Source of the DNA: Aliiruegeria sabulilitoris
Lineage (GTDB): Bacteria > Pseudomonadota > Alphaproteobacteria > Rhodobacterales > Rhodobacteraceae
Direction: 5' to 3'
Assembly: GCF_001558155.1 (NCBI RefSeq)
Contig: NZ_LOAS01000022.1
Coordinates: forward strand, 1 to 64,000
DNA length: 64,000 nucleotides
Below the pieces are notes generated by a model that worked only from the letters and a program-made list of their open reading frames with translations, had not been told where the DNA came from and did no database searches. Positions 26,211-35,254 of this stretch are shown here, piece by piece. The stretch's first letter is position 1. Each line of letters opens with the position of its first letter. The position numbers and the translations under genes were made by a program.

Positions 26211-26348
26211 TCAGAAGACCGACAGCAGCAGGACAGCGCCGAGAACGCTGAGACCGACGGCCATGGCGAGGCTGACCAGAACTTCCAGCTCGCTGTGGAC
26301 GTTGTGTCCGGGATGGTGACGGGTGATGTGCGGGGTACGATGCTCCAT
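26211..26348 (-). CDS. Small single-pass membrane protein, His-rich N-terminus
   Basis: This 45-aa protein starts MEHRTPHITRHHPGHNVHSE with six histidines in the first 17 residues and ends in one transmembrane helix (VLVSLAMAVGLSVLGAVLLL). AAGGAG lies 7 nt before the ATG at 26348. A metal-related role is possible from the histidines but is only a guess. The gap to the next gene contains the hairpin AGGCGCC-N5-GGCGCCT (about 26164-26182) without a T-run. Confidence 0.55.
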   Translation of the reverse strand: MEHRTPHITRHHPGHNVHSELEVLVSLAMAVGLSVLGAVLLLSVF

Positions 26349-26469
26349 ATTTTCTCCTTCGGGCTTCACCCCGCGAGGCATCACACCCCTCGGGGCAATC
26401 CTGATATGGGAAGGCACGCCCGTTCCTTCATGTCACGCAACTGGGGGACAGCCCGCCCGCCGCCCGAAT

Positions 26470-28287
26470 TCAGGCCGCGTCCGCACCGGTTTCGGCTGCA
26501 CGCTGGACCGCCCACATACCGGCATAGCGGCCGTGTTGTTCCAGCAATTCCGCATGCGTTCCCCGCTCGACCACCCGGCCGGCCTCCAACACGATGATCT
26601 GGTCGGCCTCGACCACCGTGGACAGGCGGTGCGCGATCATGATCACCGTCCGCCCCTGCCCCATCCGGGCGAGCGAGGCCTGGATCTCCTGCTCGGTGCG
26701 CGTATCCAGTGCCGAGGTCGCCTCGTCCAGAAGCAGGATCGGCGGGTTCTTGAGGATCGTGCGGGCAATGCCCACCCGCTGCTTTTCGCCCCCCGAGAGC
26801 TTGAGCCCCCGCTCGCCCACCAGCGTGTCATAGCCCTTGGGAAGCGATTGCACAAAATCGTGGATCTCGGCGGCGCGGGCGGCCTCCTCCACCTCCTCGC
26901 GGCTGGCTTCCGGGCGCCCATAGGCGATGTTGTAATAGATCGAGTCGTTGAACAGCACCGTGTCCTGCGGCACGACACCGATGGTGCGATGCAGCGAATG
27001 CTGGGTTACGTCGCGCACATCCTGCCCGTCGATCCTGAGCGCGCCGCTCTCCACGTCGTAAAAGCGGAACAGAAGCCGCCCGATGGTGGACTTGCCCGAT
27101 CCGGTCGGGCCGACAATGGCAAGGCTCTGGCCCGCCTGCACGGTCACCGACAGCCCGGTCAGGATCGGCCGCTCAGGCTCATAGGCGAAATGCACGTCGT
27201 CGAACACGACCTCCCCGCCGGAGACCTTCAGCGCCTTGGCGTCGGGCGCGTCAACGACCTCGGCGGGCTGCTCCAGCAGGTCGAACATCTCGCCCATATC
27301 GACGAGGCTCTGGCGGATCTCGCGATAGACGGTTCCGAGGAAATTGAGCGGCATGATGATCTGCAGCATGTAGGCGTTCACCATGACGAAATCGCCGACG
27401 GTAAAGGTGCCATCCGCCACCCCGATCGCCGCCATGACCATCACGCCCACGAGGCCGGCATTGATGATCAGCCCCTGGCCGAAATTGATCAGCGCCAGCG
27501 AATAGGCGGTCTTGAGCGCCGCGGTCTCATAGCCCTCCATGGCCTGGTCGTAGCGCTCGGCCTCGCGCCCGTCGGCGCCGAAATATTTCACTGTTTCGAA
27601 GTTCAGCAGCGAGTCGATGGCGCGCTGGTTGGCCTCGTTATCCTGCTCGTTCATCTGGCGGCGGATGCGCACGCGCCATTCGGTGATGGCAAAGGTAAAC
27701 CAGACATAGAGCGCGATGGTCACCACGAGCACGGCCAGGAAACGCCAGTCGAAAAGGACGACGAGCACACCACAGACCAGCGCCAGCTCCAGTATCAGCG
27801 GCCCGATCGAAAAGAGCAGGAAGCGCAGCAGGAAGGACACGCCCTTGACCCCGCGTTCCATCACCCTGCTGAGCGCACCTGTCTTGCGACTGATGTGATA
27901 CCGTAGCGAAAGCGCGTGGATATGGCGGAAGGTCCTGAGCGCCAGCTTGCGCAGCGCTCCCTGGCTGACACTGGCGAAAATGACATCGCGCAATTGCTGG
28001 AAGCTGACCGAGAGCAGCCGCGCCATGCCATAGGCCACGGTCAGCCCGATCGCGCCCAGCCCCAGCACGGTCGCGGCGTCGGGCGCGTCACCCGCCAGCG
28101 CATCGACGGCCTGCTTGTAGAAAAGCGGCGTCGCCACGGCGATGAACTTGGCCAGCACCAGGACCGACATGGCGCCAACCACGCGCACCTTCACCTCTCT
28201 CTCGCCCGGCGGCCAGAGATAAGGCGCGACATCCCTGAGCACCTTGTAGCCTCGGCGCCGCTCCTGATGGGTGATTGAATCGCTCAT
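26470..28287 (-). CDS. Atm1/HMT1-type ABC exporter (fused permease and ATPase)
   Basis: This 605-aa half-transporter has six membrane helices in the first 330 residues and a C-terminal ATPase with Walker A GPTGSGKST, signature LSGGEKQRVGIART and Walker B ILLLDEATSALD. The sequence VFYNIAYG-like NDSIYYNIAYGRPEASREEV and the overall layout match the ABCB7/Atm1 group, which exports glutathione-bound sulfur or metal compounds in support of Fe-S and metal balance. It acts as a homodimer in the inner membrane. It is monocistronic here. Confidence 0.93.
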   Translation of the reverse strand: MSDSITHQERRRGYKVLRDVAPYLWPPGEREVKVRVVGAMSVLVLAKFIAVATPLFYKQAVDALAGDAPDAATVLGLGAIGLTVAYGMARLLSVSFQQLRDVIFASVSQGALRKLALRTFRHIHALSLRYHISRKTGALSRVMERGVKGVSFLLRFLLFSIGPLILELALVCGVLVVLFDWRFLAVLVVTIALYVWFTFAITEWRVRIRRQMNEQDNEANQRAIDSLLNFETVKYFGADGREAERYDQAMEGYETAALKTAYSLALINFGQGLIINAGLVGVMVMAAIGVADGTFTVGDFVMVNAYMLQIIMPLNFLGTVYREIRQSLVDMGEMFDLLEQPAEVVDAPDAKALKVSGGEVVFDDVHFAYEPERPILTGLSVTVQAGQSLAIVGPTGSGKSTIGRLLFRFYDVESGALRIDGQDVRDVTQHSLHRTIGVVPQDTVLFNDSIYYNIAYGRPEASREEVEEAARAAEIHDFVQSLPKGYDTLVGERGLKLSGGEKQRVGIARTILKNPPILLLDEATSALDTRTEQEIQASLARMGQGRTVIMIAHRLSTVVEADQIIVLEAGRVVERGTHAELLEQHGRYAGMWAVQRAAETGADAA

Positions 28288-28548
28288 GAACCTGCCTTGT
28301 CAAAACCGCAGGCCACCCTAGATCTTGCCAGCGCCAATGGCCAGACAGGGGCCGCGCGGGTCGCGGGCGGGAAGTCCCCGTTTCGGGCAGGTCGCTCATG
28401 CAACACCCATGGGGCGCATTCGCCCCTTTCTCCCTCGAAAACGGATTGTCCATCCCCGGCTCGCATCCAGATGCAGAAGGCCTTGCCCCGCCGGAGCACC
28501 GCTGCTAGGGCTTTCCGAAACCCGACGAAAACAATCACCAAAGCGATC

Positions 28549-29625
28549 GTGCCCTCACAGCCCCGCCTCGAAATCCATGCCATTTCGCGCCGTTTCGACG
28601 GGCGCGACGTCGTCACGGACGTCTCGCTGCAGGTTGCGCCGGGACAGGTGACCTGCCTGCTCGGCCCCTCCGGCTGCGGCAAGTCCACCACGTTGCGCAT
28701 TGTCGCCGGGGTCGACCGGCAGGACAGCGGCAGCATTTCCGTTGAAAGCCGTGTTGTTTCGGACGACACTGTCCACATGCCCCCCGAGCACCGTGGCATC
28801 GGCCTGATGTTTCAGGATTTCGCGCTGTTTCCGCATCTCAGCGTGGCCCAGAACGTGGCGTTCGGGCTTGATGGCGGCTATCGGGCGAACCGCAAACGGG
28901 TGGAAGAACTGCTGGAGCGGGTGGACCTGACGGGCTTCCTCGATACCTATCCGCACCAGCTTTCGGGGGGAGAGCAACAGCGCGTCGCGCTCGCCCGCGC
29001 ACTGGCCCCGCGCCCGGCAATCATGCTCATGGACGAGCCTTTCTCCGGCCTCGACAACCGCCTGCGCGACGATATCCGCGACCGCACGCTGGAGCTTCTG
29101 AAGGAAGAGAACACCTCCGTCCTGCTGGTCACGCACGAGCCAGACGAGGCGATGCGCATGGCAGACGAGATCGCACTGATGCGCGCGGGCCGCGTCGTGC
29201 AGCGCGGCGCGCCCTACCATATCTACAACAACCCGGTGGATCGTGCGGCCGCCGGTTTTTTCTCCGACATCAATATCGTGCGCGGCTTCTCGCGCGGGGC
29301 GCTGACCGAAACCCCCTTCGGGCAGTTCCTGACACCGGGCCATGCCGACGGCGCGCCGGTGGAGATCGTCATCCGGCCACAGCACCTGCGCATTGACTTC
29401 GATCGCCAGGGGCGCGGTCCGAACCCCACGGCAAGCGACGGTGCCGCCGCGCGCGGCGTCGTGGAGCGTGCCCGTTTCATGGGGCGCGAGAGCCTCGTGG
29501 AATTCCGGATGGACCATGACGGCACGATCCTGAAGGCCACGGTACCGGCGGTCTTCCTGCCCAAACCTGGCACGCCGCTCTGGCTCACCCTGCGCCGGGA
29601 CCGCTGTTTTGTCTTTCCCGCCTGA
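28549..29625 (+). CDS. Fe3+/polyamine-type ABC transporter ATPase without partner genes
   Basis: This is an import-type ATPase of the FbpC/PotA class. It has Walker A GPSGCGKST, the Q-loop MFQDFALFPHLSVAQN, signature [15 protein letters not shown] and Walker B IMLMDEPFSGLDNR, followed by a C-terminal TOBE-like regulatory domain (EIVIRPQHLRIDF). I place the start at GTG 28549, where family similarity begins (358 aa); an open frame extends to 28297 but its first 84 codons look non-coding. ATG 28471 is another option. No binding protein or permease lies nearby. Confidence 0.82.
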   Translation: MPSQPRLEIHAISRRFDGRDVVTDVSLQVAPGQVTCLLGPSGCGKSTTLRIVAGVDRQDSGSISVESRVVSDDTVHMPPEHRGIGLMFQDFALFPHLSVAQNVAFGLDGGYRANRKRVEELLERVDLTGFLDTYPHQLSGGEQQRVALARALAPRPAIMLMDEPFSGLDNRLRDDIRDRTLELLKEENTSVLLVTHEPDEAMRMADEIALMRAGRVVQRGAPYHIYNNPVDRAAAGFFSDINIVRGFSRGALTETPFGQFLTPGHADGAPVEIVIRPQHLRIDFDRQGRGPNPTASDGAAARGVVERARFMGRESLVEFRMDHDGTILKATVPAVFLPKPGTPLWLTLRRDRCFVFPA

Positions 29626-29708
29626 CGGGAAAGATTGGAATTTCGTCCGCAGATATTACCTTAGGTAGGTCAACAGGTCTCCAGGACCCTCATTGTGCGA
29701 GAATTGCC

Positions 29709-29951
29709 ATGAAGAAGATCATACTGTTGCTCGCAGCGCTCACCGTGGCCACAGGTGCCAACGCTCTTTCGAACATGGAAAAGACCGCAATGGACACGAT
29801 GCGCAGAAATGGCGCTTCGGATGCGTGCATTGCAAAGATGACACCCGGAGAAGCCACCTTCATCTATACCACGATGAATGACGGTGACATGTCCCCGGGC
29901 ACGAAGAACCGCCGGATCAAGGACAAGACCAACCAGATCTGCGCCCGCTGA
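29709..29951 (+). CDS. Small exported protein of unknown function, 80 aa
   Basis: This protein has a clear Sec signal peptide (MKKIILLLAALTVATGANA) and a mature part of about 61 residues with two cysteines (DACIAKM and QICAR), which may form a disulfide in the periplasm. It has an AATTGCC-type weak ribosome site. I do not recognise the family. It converges with the DegT gene. Confidence 0.72.
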   Translation: MKKIILLLAALTVATGANALSNMEKTAMDTMRRNGASDACIAKMTPGEATFIYTTMNDGDMSPGTKNRRIKDKTNQICAR

Positions 29952-29993
29952 AGCCGGCCTGTCCGGGCAGTCTCTCGCCAGCCACGGCAGGCG

Positions 29994-31196
29994 TCACCGC
30001 GCCCCGCCGCGCGTCCCGATTGCCGTGACCTCCTGCCCGATAATGCGCGCGATCAGGGCGCAATCCTCTAGGTCGAATGTCAGAGGAAGCCGCATGTCCA
30101 TGGTCGCGGCCAGCACCCGGTCTGTCCGCGCCATCCGCTCCGAAGGCGCATAGCGCCAGTGATCGTAGCGGGAGGTGAAGGCGACCGGTTCCTCCGCGCC
30201 AAACCATTTCAGCTCCACACCGCGCGCCGCACAGCGCTTGAGCAAGGCGTCGATCGTCTCGGCGGGCCAGTCCAGTAGCAGAAACTGGATCGACGAGCCC
30301 ACGAAGGCCTCCGCCTGCACCCGCTCCACCAGCGTCACCCCCGGCACGTCGCGCAGCCCCTGCTCGACGCATCTGTAGCGCGCGTTCCAGGCCTCGATCC
30401 GCTCGGCCAGCTCGGCCAGTTGCGGCCGCAGGATCGCCGCGCGCAGGTTGTCCATCCGGCCCGAGATATTGGGCACGTCCATCCGCACTTTCTCGAACAC
30501 CTCCGCCGGCGGGCCGGCCAGGTGACGACCGTAGAGCATGTAGCTCCCCGAGAGCAGGATTGCGCGGGCCATCATCTCGGCATCATCCGACACCAGCAGC
30601 CCGCCCTCTCCGGAATTCATGTGCTTGTAGGTCTGGGTGGAATAGCAGCCGATCACACCGTGCCGCCCGGAGGGAACCCCGGCCCAGCTGCCCCCCATCG
30701 TGTGGGCACAATCCTCGATCACGATCATGCCCGCCGCGTCCGCGATCTCCATCAGCCGGTCCATGTCGCAGATATGGCCGCGCATGTGACTGAGCAGAAG
30801 CACCCGCGCCTCGCCCGCCTTTGCCGCCAGATCGTCCAGATCGATCTTCAGCCCCTCGGTGACCTCGACGAAAACCGGTCGCGCGCCCACGGAAGCAATC
30901 GCACCCGGAACGGGCGCCAGCGTGAAGGCATTGGTCAGAACCGGCTCGCCCGCCTCGACACCCACCGCCCGCAGCGCGGTTGCCAGCGCATAGCCGCCCG
31001 AGGCGACGGCCAAACAGTAACGCGCGCCGGTGAAGGCGGCGAATTCCTGTTCCAGAAGCGCGGTTTCCCCGGCCTCCCCTTCGGCCACGTTATAGCGATG
31101 CAGCCGCCCGTGCCGCATGACCTCCACAGCCGCCGCGATCGCCTCCTCGGGGATCGGCTCCTGCTGGGTGAAATTTCCGTTGAACCTGTCTGTCAT
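29994..31196 (-). CDS. DegT/DnrJ/EryC1/StrS-family aminotransferase
   Basis: This 400-aa PLP enzyme belongs to the sugar aminotransferase family: ARYCLAVASGGYALATALRA near the N-terminus, VIEDCAHTMGGSWAGVPSG (cofactor region) and the lysine in STQTYKHMNSGEGG at position 191. Members usually aminate keto-sugars bound to nucleotides, and some act in other ways. There is no sugar operon around it, so the substrate is unknown. It lies 62 nt downstream of gph on the same strand. Confidence 0.9.
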   Translation of the reverse strand: MTDRFNGNFTQQEPIPEEAIAAAVEVMRHGRLHRYNVAEGEAGETALLEQEFAAFTGARYCLAVASGGYALATALRAVGVEAGEPVLTNAFTLAPVPGAIASVGARPVFVEVTEGLKIDLDDLAAKAGEARVLLLSHMRGHICDMDRLMEIADAAGMIVIEDCAHTMGGSWAGVPSGRHGVIGCYSTQTYKHMNSGEGGLLVSDDAEMMARAILLSGSYMLYGRHLAGPPAEVFEKVRMDVPNISGRMDNLRAAILRPQLAELAERIEAWNARYRCVEQGLRDVPGVTLVERVQAEAFVGSSIQFLLLDWPAETIDALLKRCAARGVELKWFGAEEPVAFTSRYDHWRYAPSERMARTDRVLAATMDMRLPLTFDLEDCALIARIIGQEVTAIGTRGGAR

Positions 31197-31258
31197 GTTT
31201 CAGGATGTGCGCCTCACCACCCCGCGTCGTCAATAGCCCAAAATGCCCGCCAGACGGC

Positions 31259-31930
31259 TCAGGGCAGCATTTCGGCAACGAGATCAGGCAAATGATCGAA
31301 ATGATCCAGAAGCGCCTCGGGTTCCAGCGCCGCCACCGCCCGCCCATCCGGGCCAAAGGTGACAAGGATACAAGGGATGCCGGCCGCGCGGGCTGCCAAC
31401 CGGTCCGTCGAGGTGTCGCCGACGATGAGGGAGCGTTCCAGCTTCCCGCCCATTCGGGAGACCGTCTCGGCCAGCGGGGCGGCATCGGGCTTGCGGACGG
31501 GCAAGGTGTCGGCCCCGATCAGGGCGCCGAAAGCTTCGCGTACCCCGAGATTGCGTAGCAGGATCTCGGCCAGCCCCTCGGGCTTGTTGGTGCAGATCCC
31601 GACCCGAACCCCCTGCCCGCGCAGGCGCTCCACCGCGTCCATGGCGCCGGGATAAAGCACCGTGTGCACGTCGATCGCCGCCTCGTAATGCGCAAGCAGG
31701 TCGTTGAACTGGCCCTCCACCTGCTCGGACAATGCGTCCTCCTCCAGCCCGAGCCGGCCAAATCCGAGCCGCAGCATCGCCCGCCCGCCGCGAAAGGCGG
31801 TTGCGGCATCGTCCACCGGGTCCAGCATGTCGCCATGGCCAAGCCCGCGAAAACAGGCATTGGCCGCCGCGATCAGGTCGCCGCTGGTATCGGCCAGGGT
31901 CCCGTCGAGATCGAAGATCACGCTGCGCAT
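31259..31930 (-). CDS. gph: HAD hydrolase, phosphoglycolate phosphatase type
   Basis: This 223-aa HAD-superfamily phosphatase has motif I VIFDLDGTLADT with the nucleophile Asp, a helical cap, motif II VGICTNKPEG, the conserved lysine in VRKPDAAPL and motif IV LIVGDTSTDRLAARAAG. This pattern fits Gph, which hydrolyses 2-phosphoglycolate made during DNA repair or photorespiration-like side reactions. It is divergent from glmU. Confidence 0.86.
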   Translation of the reverse strand: MRSVIFDLDGTLADTSGDLIAAANACFRGLGHGDMLDPVDDAATAFRGGRAMLRLGFGRLGLEEDALSEQVEGQFNDLLAHYEAAIDVHTVLYPGAMDAVERLRGQGVRVGICTNKPEGLAEILLRNLGVREAFGALIGADTLPVRKPDAAPLAETVSRMGGKLERSLIVGDTSTDRLAARAAGIPCILVTFGPDGRAVAALEPEALLDHFDHLPDLVAEMLP

Positions 31931-32059
31931 CCGGTTTCCTTTCGGCGGAGCTCTGCCGAGCCATGTTTCAATCTGTCACCGCTTTTGACGACCGCGCCCC
32001 TTGCGACACGCCCTCCCTCGCGTAATACGGAGACGAAACGAATTAAAGAGCAGCTCTTC

Positions 32060-33427
32060 ATGTCAGACAGCAATTTTACCGCCACCGCGCTCGTCATCCT
32101 TGCCGCCGGACAGGGCACCAGGATGAAATCCGACCTGCCCAAGGTGCTGCACAAGGTGGCTGGCGCGCCGCTTCTGCACCACGCCATGATGTCGGGCGCG
32201 AGCCTTGAGCCGGAACGCACCGTGATCGTTGCCGGACACGGCGCCGAAGAAGTTCAGGACAGCGCCCGCGAGCTTGACCCCGAGGCGACGGCGGTCGTTC
32301 AGGAAGACCGCCTCGGTACGGCGCATGCGACCGATCAGGCGCGCGAAGCGCTGGTCGGGTTCGAGGGCAACGTCATCGTGCTTTACGGCGACACGCCGTT
32401 CATCAAACCCGAAACACTGGAGCGGATGATTGCCGCGCGCGGGACAAACGCGGTTGTCGTGCTCGGCTTCGAGGCTGCCGATCCGGGCCGATATGGCCGG
32501 CTGGCGATGAATGGTGAAATGCTGGAAAAGATCGTCGAGTTCAAGGACGCGACGGATGAAGAAAAGGCCATAACATTCTGTAACTCTGGCGTTATCTGTG
32601 CAGAGTCCAAGCTTCTCTTCGAGCTGATTGCCGAGGTCGACAACGACAATGCCTCGGAGGAGTACTATTTGACCGATGTTGTGGCACTCGCCCGTGCCCG
32701 CGGCCTGCCCGTCACCGCCGTACGCTGCGACGAGGAGGAAACGCTGGGCGTCAACTCGCGCGCCGATCTTGCAGCCGCCGAGGCCACCTTCCAGGCACGG
32801 CGCCGGGCCGAGGCGCTGGACGAAGGCGTGACCCTGCAGGCGCCCGACACCGTCTGGTTCAGCCATGACACGATGATCGGCCGCGATGCGGTGATCGAGC
32901 CGAACGTGTATTTCGGCCCCGAGGTCACCATCGAGACCGGTGCGCATATCCGGGCCTTCTCGCACTTGGAAGGCTGCCACGTCTCGCGCGGGGCGATTGT
33001 CGGCCCGTTCGCCCGGCTGCGCCCCGGCGCGGAGCTGGCCGAGGACGTGCATGTCGGCAACTTCGTCGAAATCAAGAACGCGCAGGTGGCCGAGGGCGCC
33101 AAGGTCAACCACCTCACCTATATCGGCGATGCCTCCATCGGCGAGCGCAGCAATATCGGCGCGGGCACGATCACCTGCAATTATGACGGCGTTTTCAAGC
33201 ATCACACCGAAATCGGTGCCCGTGTTTTCATCGGTTCGGACACGATGCTGATCGCGCCGGTCAAGATCGGCGACGATGCAATGACGGCCACCGGCAGCGT
33301 GATAAGCTCCGACGTGCCGGCGGGCGCGCTGGCCGTCGCCCGTGCCCGGCAGGAAAATAAGCCGGGATTTGCCATTCGTTTCATGGAGCGGCTGCGCGCG
33401 CTCAAACAGAAGAAGTCGAAGGAATAA
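32060..33427 (+). CDS. glmU: Bifunctional N-acetylglucosamine-1-phosphate uridyltransferase / acetyltransferase
   Basis: GlmU, 455 aa, makes UDP-GlcNAc for peptidoglycan and lipid A. The N-terminal uridyltransferase half has LAAGQGTRMKSDLPKVLHKV and VVLGFEAADPGRYGRL. The C-terminal left-handed beta-helix has the hexapeptide repeats and the acetyltransferase segment GAGTITCNYDG. The ATG at 32060 is the family start. The bases just before it hold a short dyad (AAGAG-CAG-CTCTT) that overlaps the ribosome site. It is 5 nt from glmS. Confidence 0.97.
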   Translation: MSDSNFTATALVILAAGQGTRMKSDLPKVLHKVAGAPLLHHAMMSGASLEPERTVIVAGHGAEEVQDSARELDPEATAVVQEDRLGTAHATDQAREALVGFEGNVIVLYGDTPFIKPETLERMIAARGTNAVVVLGFEAADPGRYGRLAMNGEMLEKIVEFKDATDEEKAITFCNSGVICAESKLLFELIAEVDNDNASEEYYLTDVVALARARGLPVTAVRCDEEETLGVNSRADLAAAEATFQARRRAEALDEGVTLQAPDTVWFSHDTMIGRDAVIEPNVYFGPEVTIETGAHIRAFSHLEGCHVSRGAIVGPFARLRPGAELAEDVHVGNFVEIKNAQVAEGAKVNHLTYIGDASIGERSNIGAGTITCNYDGVFKHHTEIGARVFIGSDTMLIAPVKIGDDAMTATGSVISSDVPAGALAVARARQENKPGFAIRFMERLRALKQKKSKE

Positions 33428-33432
33428 ATTTT

Positions 33433-35250
33433 ATGTGCGGAATTGTTGGAGTTCTTGGGGATCACGAAGCGGCCCCGATTCTGGTCGAAGCTCTCAAACG
33501 CCTAGAATATCGCGGATATGACTCGGCAGGCATCGCCACTGTCGAGGAAGGTCATCTCGACCGCCGCCGCGCCGTGGGCAAGCTCGTCAACCTGTCGGAT
33601 CTCCTGGTGCATGAGCCGCTCGCCGGCAAGGCCGGAATCGGGCACACCCGTTGGGCCACCCATGGCGCGCCGAATGTCGTCAATGCCCACCCCCACCGTG
33701 CCGGCGAGGTGGCCGTGGTCCATAACGGCATCATCGAGAATTTCCGCGAGCTGCGCGCGGAACTGGCCGAGGCCGGTCTGCATTTCGAGACCGACACGGA
33801 TACCGAGACCATCGCGCTTCTGGTGCAGTTCTACCTGCAACAGGGCATGAGCCACCGCGATGCCGCCGCCGAAGCCATTGGCCGGCTCGAGGGTGCCTTC
33901 GCACTGGCGTTGCTCTTTGATGGCCAGGACGACTTGATGATTGTGGCCCGTAAGGGGTCGCCGCTGGCCATCGGCCATGGCGAAGGTGAGGTTTATGTCG
34001 GTTCCGACGCAATTGCGCTGGCGCCGATGACCAACCGGATCACCTATCTCGACGAGGGCGACTGGGCCATCCTGACTCGTTCCAGCATCGAGATCCGCGA
34101 CGGCGACGGCAGGCTCGTCAACCGGCCCGTCAAGACGGTCAATATCGACATGGCACAGGTCGAAAAGGGCGGGCACCGCCATTTCATGGCCAAGGAAATT
34201 GCGGAGCAGCCAACGGTTTTGGGCGATGCGCTGGCCCACTACCTTCGTGGCGGCGGCATCGAGCTGCCCGAGCCGGGCCTGAACTTCGCGGATTTCGACC
34301 GCGTGATCATGGTGGCCTGCGGCACGGCGAATTACGCCTGCGTGGTGGCAAAATACTGGTTCGAACAGATCGCGGGCGTGAGCGTGGAGGTCGATATCGC
34401 CTCCGAGTTCCGCTATCGCGAACCGCCGATCGGTCCGCGCACGCTGGCGCTCTTCGTCTCGCAATCGGGCGAGACCGCCGACACGCTGGCGGCGCTGCGC
34501 TATTGCGAGGGCAAGGCGGCCAAGATCGTCTCGGTGGTCAATGTCACCGAAAGCTCGATTGCGCGCGAGAGCGACCTCGTGCTGCCGATCCGGGCGGGAG
34601 CCGAGATCGGCGTTGCATCGACCAAGGCCTTCACCTGCCAGCTGACGGTTCTGTTCCTGCTGGCGCTACAGGCCGCCGTGGACCGGAAGCGGCTGGAACC
34701 CGATGAGCTGGAGGCAAATCTCAACAGCCTGCGGCACCTGCCGGGGCTGATGAATTTCGCCATTGCCCAATCGGGCGAGATCGCGGCCGTCGCAAAATCG
34801 GTTTCCGAGGCCCGCGACGTGCTCTTCCTTGGTCGTGGCGCGATGTTCCCGCTCGCCCTTGAAGGGGCCCTGAAGCTGAAGGAAATCAGCTATATACACG
34901 CCGAAGGTTATGCGTCGGGCGAACTGAAGCATGGCCCGATCGCGCTGGTGGACAAGACCGTTCCCGTGATCGTCCTGGCGCCCACGGACGGCCTTTTCGA
35001 CAAGACCGTGTCCAACATGCAGGAAGTGATGGCGCGGGGTGGCAAGGTGTTGCTGATCACCGACCCCGCTGGCGCCCGCGCCGCGGCCGATGGCTGCTGG
35101 AAGACGCTGATCATGCCCGAGGTGCCCTCCGTTCTCGCGCCGATCCTCTATGCCCTGCCCGCACAGCTTCTGGCCTATCACGCCGCCGTCGCCAAGGGCA
35201 CCGATGTGGACCAGCCGCGCAATCTGGCGAAATCCGTGACCGTGGAGTGA
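33433..35250 (+). CDS. glmS: Glutamine-fructose-6-phosphate aminotransferase (isomerizing)
   Basis: GlmS, 605 aa, converts fructose-6-phosphate and glutamine to glucosamine-6-phosphate, the first step of UDP-GlcNAc synthesis. The N-terminal glutaminase begins with the catalytic cysteine (MCGIVGVLG) and has GIGHTRWATHGAPN and VVHNGIIENF. Two sugar-binding SIS domains follow (SQSGETADTLAALRYC; LGRGAMFPLALEGALKLKE) and the C-terminus ends NLAKSVTVE as usual. There is no glmS ribozyme upstream. It forms an operon with glmU. Confidence 0.98.
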   Translation: MCGIVGVLGDHEAAPILVEALKRLEYRGYDSAGIATVEEGHLDRRRAVGKLVNLSDLLVHEPLAGKAGIGHTRWATHGAPNVVNAHPHRAGEVAVVHNGIIENFRELRAELAEAGLHFETDTDTETIALLVQFYLQQGMSHRDAAAEAIGRLEGAFALALLFDGQDDLMIVARKGSPLAIGHGEGEVYVGSDAIALAPMTNRITYLDEGDWAILTRSSIEIRDGDGRLVNRPVKTVNIDMAQVEKGGHRHFMAKEIAEQPTVLGDALAHYLRGGGIELPEPGLNFADFDRVIMVACGTANYACVVAKYWFEQIAGVSVEVDIASEFRYREPPIGPRTLALFVSQSGETADTLAALRYCEGKAAKIVSVVNVTESSIARESDLVLPIRAGAEIGVASTKAFTCQLTVLFLLALQAAVDRKRLEPDELEANLNSLRHLPGLMNFAIAQSGEIAAVAKSVSEARDVLFLGRGAMFPLALEGALKLKEISYIHAEGYASGELKHGPIALVDKTVPVIVLAPTDGLFDKTVSNMQEVMARGGKVLLITDPAGARAAADGCWKTLIMPEVPSVLAPILYALPAQLLAYHAAVAKGTDVDQPRNLAKSVTVE

Positions 35251-35254
35251 GGCG

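Noticed and set aside
26323-27906. Plus-strand open frame of about 527 codons
   Set aside because: It is antisense to the Atm1-type exporter, whose Walker and signature motifs are clear.
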